Source: Ignavibacteriota bacterium
GTDB lineage: Bacteria > Bacteroidota > UBA10030 > JAHEZR01
Assembly: GCA_023251005.1 (NCBI GenBank)
Contig: JAHEZR010000033.1
Coordinates: 1-9,027, forward strand
Reading direction: 5' to 3'
DNA length: 9,027 nucleotides
Positions 6,550 through 9,027 of the stretch are shown here, in pieces. The position numbers and the translations under genes were made by a program. Every line of letters starts with the position of its first letter. The first letter of the stretch is position 1. The notes beneath the pieces are model-generated. The model searched no databases and had not been told where the DNA came from. It saw only the letters and a list, made by a program, of their open reading frames with translations.

Positions 6550-8925
6550 TTAGAAAAGATCGGCCAGGGAGAGGGAGAAGAAAAATCTGTCCCCGTTTAT
6601 TTTCCCTAATCTCCACGTGAAATCCGTTCGGAAGAATCCGAGGATCCGACTGATTCCAAATCCAACTTCTTTGTACCACCCATCCGTCGTGTGCACAATG
6701 AATGGAAGCTGACCACGTGTTGCGCCGGTCAGCCACGTGCGGGCCACCGCACCCGAGATGATCAACTCAGTTCCCGCCTTCTCCAGAAACTCGATACCGA
6801 GCCAATGAAATGGCAACGAGCGAAAATTGTGTTCGGCGACGGCGCTGAGATAGCGATCGCCAGAAAATTCCTTCACTCGTACGCCCCGAAGTACGCCAAA
6901 GGGAGCTACACCACCATAGCGAGACTCGAGGTCGAACAAGCGCTGCGGTGGAAGTACTCCATCCGCCGCTCCACCAACAAGGCGAACATTCAATTGAGGA
7001 GAGAAAAGCAGTCCACTCAGGAAAGTAGATTGTCGCAACGCCAATACAAGCGAAAACCGAGTGAAATCGAAGCTGCTTCCAAGGCTCGGCGATGAGCGCT
7101 CGACTTCGAGGTGCAACGGCGGTTCAACTCGACTCAGTGAACTTGAGACAAACCTTGGAGATCGGGGAAACCAGAAATCAAGGGCAGCGCTGAGGCTCTT
7201 CAAATCTCCATCGTGGATGGCGGGATTAATTCTGTAATCTCGACCGCGTGAAAAAAAACTGAAGTCCGTTGTGTTCTGCACACTCCTCTCTTTTTCATTC
7301 CGATAAGAAGCCTGGACAGAAAACCATCGCGCTGGCTGAAAGTCGACAAATCCGCGCCAGCCCGTTGCACGATAGTAATCCCGGTAATCGTCTTTCTTTA
7401 GAACTGACCCGAGACTGATAAGAAAGCTTCCATAAAAATTTCCATCCGGCCGATGTTCGGTCTGACGATAAACCTCCGCGCCTGTCCTGAGATTCGGTCG
7501 TGTGAGAACTCGCTGAGTCAAGGCAAGGTTCCACTTCACGTCGTGATCTGAGAATCCATATCCGATGCCAGCATCGATCAGCGTCCGAACTGTCGGTGTG
7601 CTGTCCAATCTCACGTGCGCGCCAAGGAAGAACCCCTCGACGCGGTTGAATCGCGCATCAAGATATCGAACGGGGGATTCAAGGGCCGTCCCGAGTGCGG
7701 CGAGTGCTCCGCCCGGCCGGAATTGTTTCTCGAGCGTCTGAGTGCTGTCGAGAGTCCGATAGGCTGTCTCTTCAATTGATGTGAGGGGAAGAACTTGATT
7801 CCTCTTCCAAAACGTCGAGTCGAACGCTGCTGCTGCAGAATCGACGGTCACGCGCCTCAACTCGAAGAGACTATCCGGCACCACCGAGTTGATGGTGTAC
7901 TCATAGAGAACCGACCGATGCTCAAAGTTGAATCTTGGAAATGAGAGGCCCGGGATGCTAAGGTCAACGACAGCGGCAATTGAAATATCTACGGGCATCC
8001 AAAAAATATTATCAAAGAGACTGAATCGCTGTTGATACCGAACGCCGAGCTCGTTCACGAATGGAAACCGAAATGCTCCGTTCGGCTTTACATGCACACG
8101 CATCACAGCGTATGTGCTGTCGGCAATGCTTACCGTGCCTTCAAGGAGGGGCTTCACCTCACTCTTGGGCGTCATCCGCAATTCGTATATCCTGACTCCT
8201 CGCGACTCATAAGTTCTCTCGAGTTTGTAATCGTAGTTATCAAGCGCATCCGGAGCCGTTGGCCCAACAAAGGTGTATCCACCAAGACGGATCTCGTCCT
8301 CATTAAAGTTCAGGATTTGCCCGACGGCTGTAAAGTTTCGTGCTGCCGGTACGTTCTCTGTTTGCCGGCGCTGATGAATCACCTCGCGGAGCCCGTCATC
8401 TTTGCGCCAGAAGCCTCGCGTAAATGATTCAGTGATGCTTGCGATGGAGGTGTCTCTTTGTAGAATCTGCTTCGTGTAGGCATCAAACTCATAGGTTTGT
8501 AGGAGCTCCATCCACTTCCTCTTGTTGGCGATCGCCTTCCGAATGATCTCAACACCGGGATCTTCTGCAACGACAACGACCTCTTGAAGATGAACAGGAG
8601 AGGGCTTCAACCGAATAGTTCGTTCTAAGTTTGACGTGAGAGAAATCGACAGCGTATCGGACAGGTAGCCCACGCTGCTGACGAGAATTCTATAGTCGCC
8701 GGTTGCAAGCGTGATGCGGAATGCGCCGTCTGAGCCGCTCACGGTTCCACGAGAGGTGTTGAGAACTCGGAAAGTGATGCCGGGAAGAGCGGTACTAGTT
8801 TCGTCATCGATGACTTTCCCGCTGAAGGCAAAGACTCTATCTTGACCTGATGCATCCACCGGAAGAGACGTGATGAAGAAAATAACAGAGAATGCTGTTA
8901 AGTAGAATTTCTTAAAGACAGACAT
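6550..8925 (-). CDS. DUF5686 / carboxypeptidase-regulatory-like outer-membrane protein
   Basis: I place the start at the ATG at 8925, giving 791 residues that begin with a signal peptide (MSVFKK, then the hydrophobic stretch FYLTAFSVIFFITSL and VDASGQ, cleavage probably near residue 25-28). The frame stays open to the right edge, but those 34 extra codons precede the signal peptide and contain a good promoter. Residues about 31-108 form a carboxypeptidase-regulatory-like beta-sandwich (FSGKVID...ALPGITFRV...GTVSGSDGAFRITL...YRILVSSVGY). The segment EVVVVAEDPGVEIIRKAI (115-132) leads into the DUF5686 body. The rest alternates polar and hydrophobic residues with many aromatics and ends in Phe (LSLADLF), as expected for an outer-membrane beta-barrel. 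The family is widespread in Bacteroidota; its exact role is unknown, and TonB-like transport is not indicated because no plug domain is seen. No SusC/SusD partner is present. Confidence 0.85.
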   Translation of the reverse strand: MSVFKKFYLTAFSVIFFITSLPVDASGQDRVFAFSGKVIDDETSTALPGITFRVLNTSRGTVSGSDGAFRITLATGDYRILVSSVGYLSDTLSISLTSNLERTIRLKPSPVHLQEVVVVAEDPGVEIIRKAIANKRKWMELLQTYEFDAYTKQILQRDTSIASITESFTRGFWRKDDGLREVIHQRRQTENVPAARNFTAVGQILNFNEDEIRLGGYTFVGPTAPDALDNYDYKLERTYESRGVRIYELRMTPKSEVKPLLEGTVSIADSTYAVMRVHVKPNGAFRFPFVNELGVRYQQRFSLFDNIFWMPVDISIAAVVDLSIPGLSFPRFNFEHRSVLYEYTINSVVPDSLFELRRVTVDSAAAAFDSTFWKRNQVLPLTSIEETAYRTLDSTQTLEKQFRPGGALAALGTALESPVRYLDARFNRVEGFFLGAHVRLDSTPTVRTLIDAGIGYGFSDHDVKWNLALTQRVLTRPNLRTGAEVYRQTEHRPDGNFYGSFLISLGSVLKKDDYRDYYRATGWRGFVDFQPARWFSVQASYRNEKERSVQNTTDFSFFSRGRDYRINPAIHDGDLKSLSAALDFWFPRSPRFVSSSLSRVEPPLHLEVERSSPSLGSSFDFTRFSLVLALRQSTFLSGLLFSPQLNVRLVGGAADGVLPPQRLFDLESRYGGVAPFGVLRGVRVKEFSGDRYLSAVAEHNFRSLPFHWLGIEFLEKAGTELIISGAVARTWLTGATRGQLPFIVHTTDGWYKEVGFGISRILGFFRTDFTWRLGKINGDRFFFSLSLADLF

Positions 8926-8968
8926 TCGATGATGTAGGTTTTTCGGTAAGTCGTCGGTTTCGTCTGGA

Positions 8969-8999
8969 CAAAGGTATATCAGCATATGATCATATTCAA
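8969..8999 (-). promoter_or_regulatory. Bacteroidota-type promoter of the DUF5686 gene
   Basis: On the minus strand TTG (complement of 8997-8999) is followed by 20 bases and then TACCTTTG (complement of 8969-8976), a full match to the TAnnTTTG -7 element with a plausible -33 element. Transcription would begin about 40 bases before the ATG at 8925, which supports that start. No clear Shine-Dalgarno follows, which is common in Bacteroidota. Confidence 0.5.
8984..8995. repeat. Perfect 12-bp palindrome ATATGATCATAT in promoter spacer
   Basis: The sequence equals its own reverse complement and lies between the -33 and -7 elements of the putative DUF5686 promoter. This is a typical place for a repressor site, but it is AT-rich and may be chance. 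Confidence 0.4.
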
Positions 9000-9027
9000 G
9001 CTTAGAAATCGTCGGCGACTTTTTCAC

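Noticed and set aside
8926..9027. Longer DUF5686 protein beginning at or beyond the right edge
   Set aside because: The extra residues precede a clear signal peptide and the DNA there holds a promoter; kept only as an alternative.

Overview
The window looks like chromosomal DNA of moderate GC content from a bacterium of the Bacteroidota/Ignavibacteriota (FCB) side of the tree. Three things support this. There is a DUF5686-type outer-membrane protein with an N-terminal carboxypeptidase-regulatory-like domain. There is a TolB-propeller/amidohydrolase fusion of the kind common in that group. A TTG-N20-TAnnTTTG promoter of Bacteroidota type stands before the DUF5686 gene. The lineage is inferred from gene content only; no rRNA or other marker is present. 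No tRNA, rRNA, CRISPR array, transposase or phage gene was seen.

Layout. (1) Positions 3-2696, plus strand: the 3' part of a large TolB-like beta-propeller plus metal-dependent amidohydrolase gene, cut by the left edge. (2) Positions 2803-3099, minus strand: a 98-residue protein resembling the NIPSNAP/dimeric alpha-beta-barrel family. (3) Positions 3100-3285: a divergent promoter region with a near-consensus sigma-70 promoter facing right and two short palindromes. (4) Positions 3286-4353, plus: a metallo-beta-lactamase-fold protein fused to a rhodanese domain, most likely a persulfide dioxygenase-rhodanese. (5) Positions 4354-4497: a GC-rich noncoding spacer with a 9-bp-period motif, two hairpins and inverted ends. 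(6) Positions 4498-5748, plus: an MFS transporter, followed after 23 bp by (7) a short-chain dehydrogenase/reductase at 5772-6539, probably co-transcribed. (8) Positions 6550-8925, minus: the DUF5686 outer-membrane protein, convergent with the SDR and only 10 bp from it. Its probable promoter lies at 8969-8999.

How the genes may work together. The MBL-rhodanese protein would oxidise glutathione persulfide or a similar low-molecular-weight persulfide to sulfite, and its rhodanese domain would move sulfane sulfur between persulfide, sulfite and thiosulfate. The MFS gene downstream could export a product or import a substrate, but its substrate cannot be read from sequence. The flanking amidohydrolase and DUF5686 genes look like unrelated cell-envelope functions.

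No clearly unprecedented system is visible. The best leads are the His-to-Gln change in the MBL metal motif (HxQxDH), the non-canonical metal ligands of the amidohydrolase, the repeat-like spacer at 4361-4474, and the palindrome inside the DUF5686 promoter.
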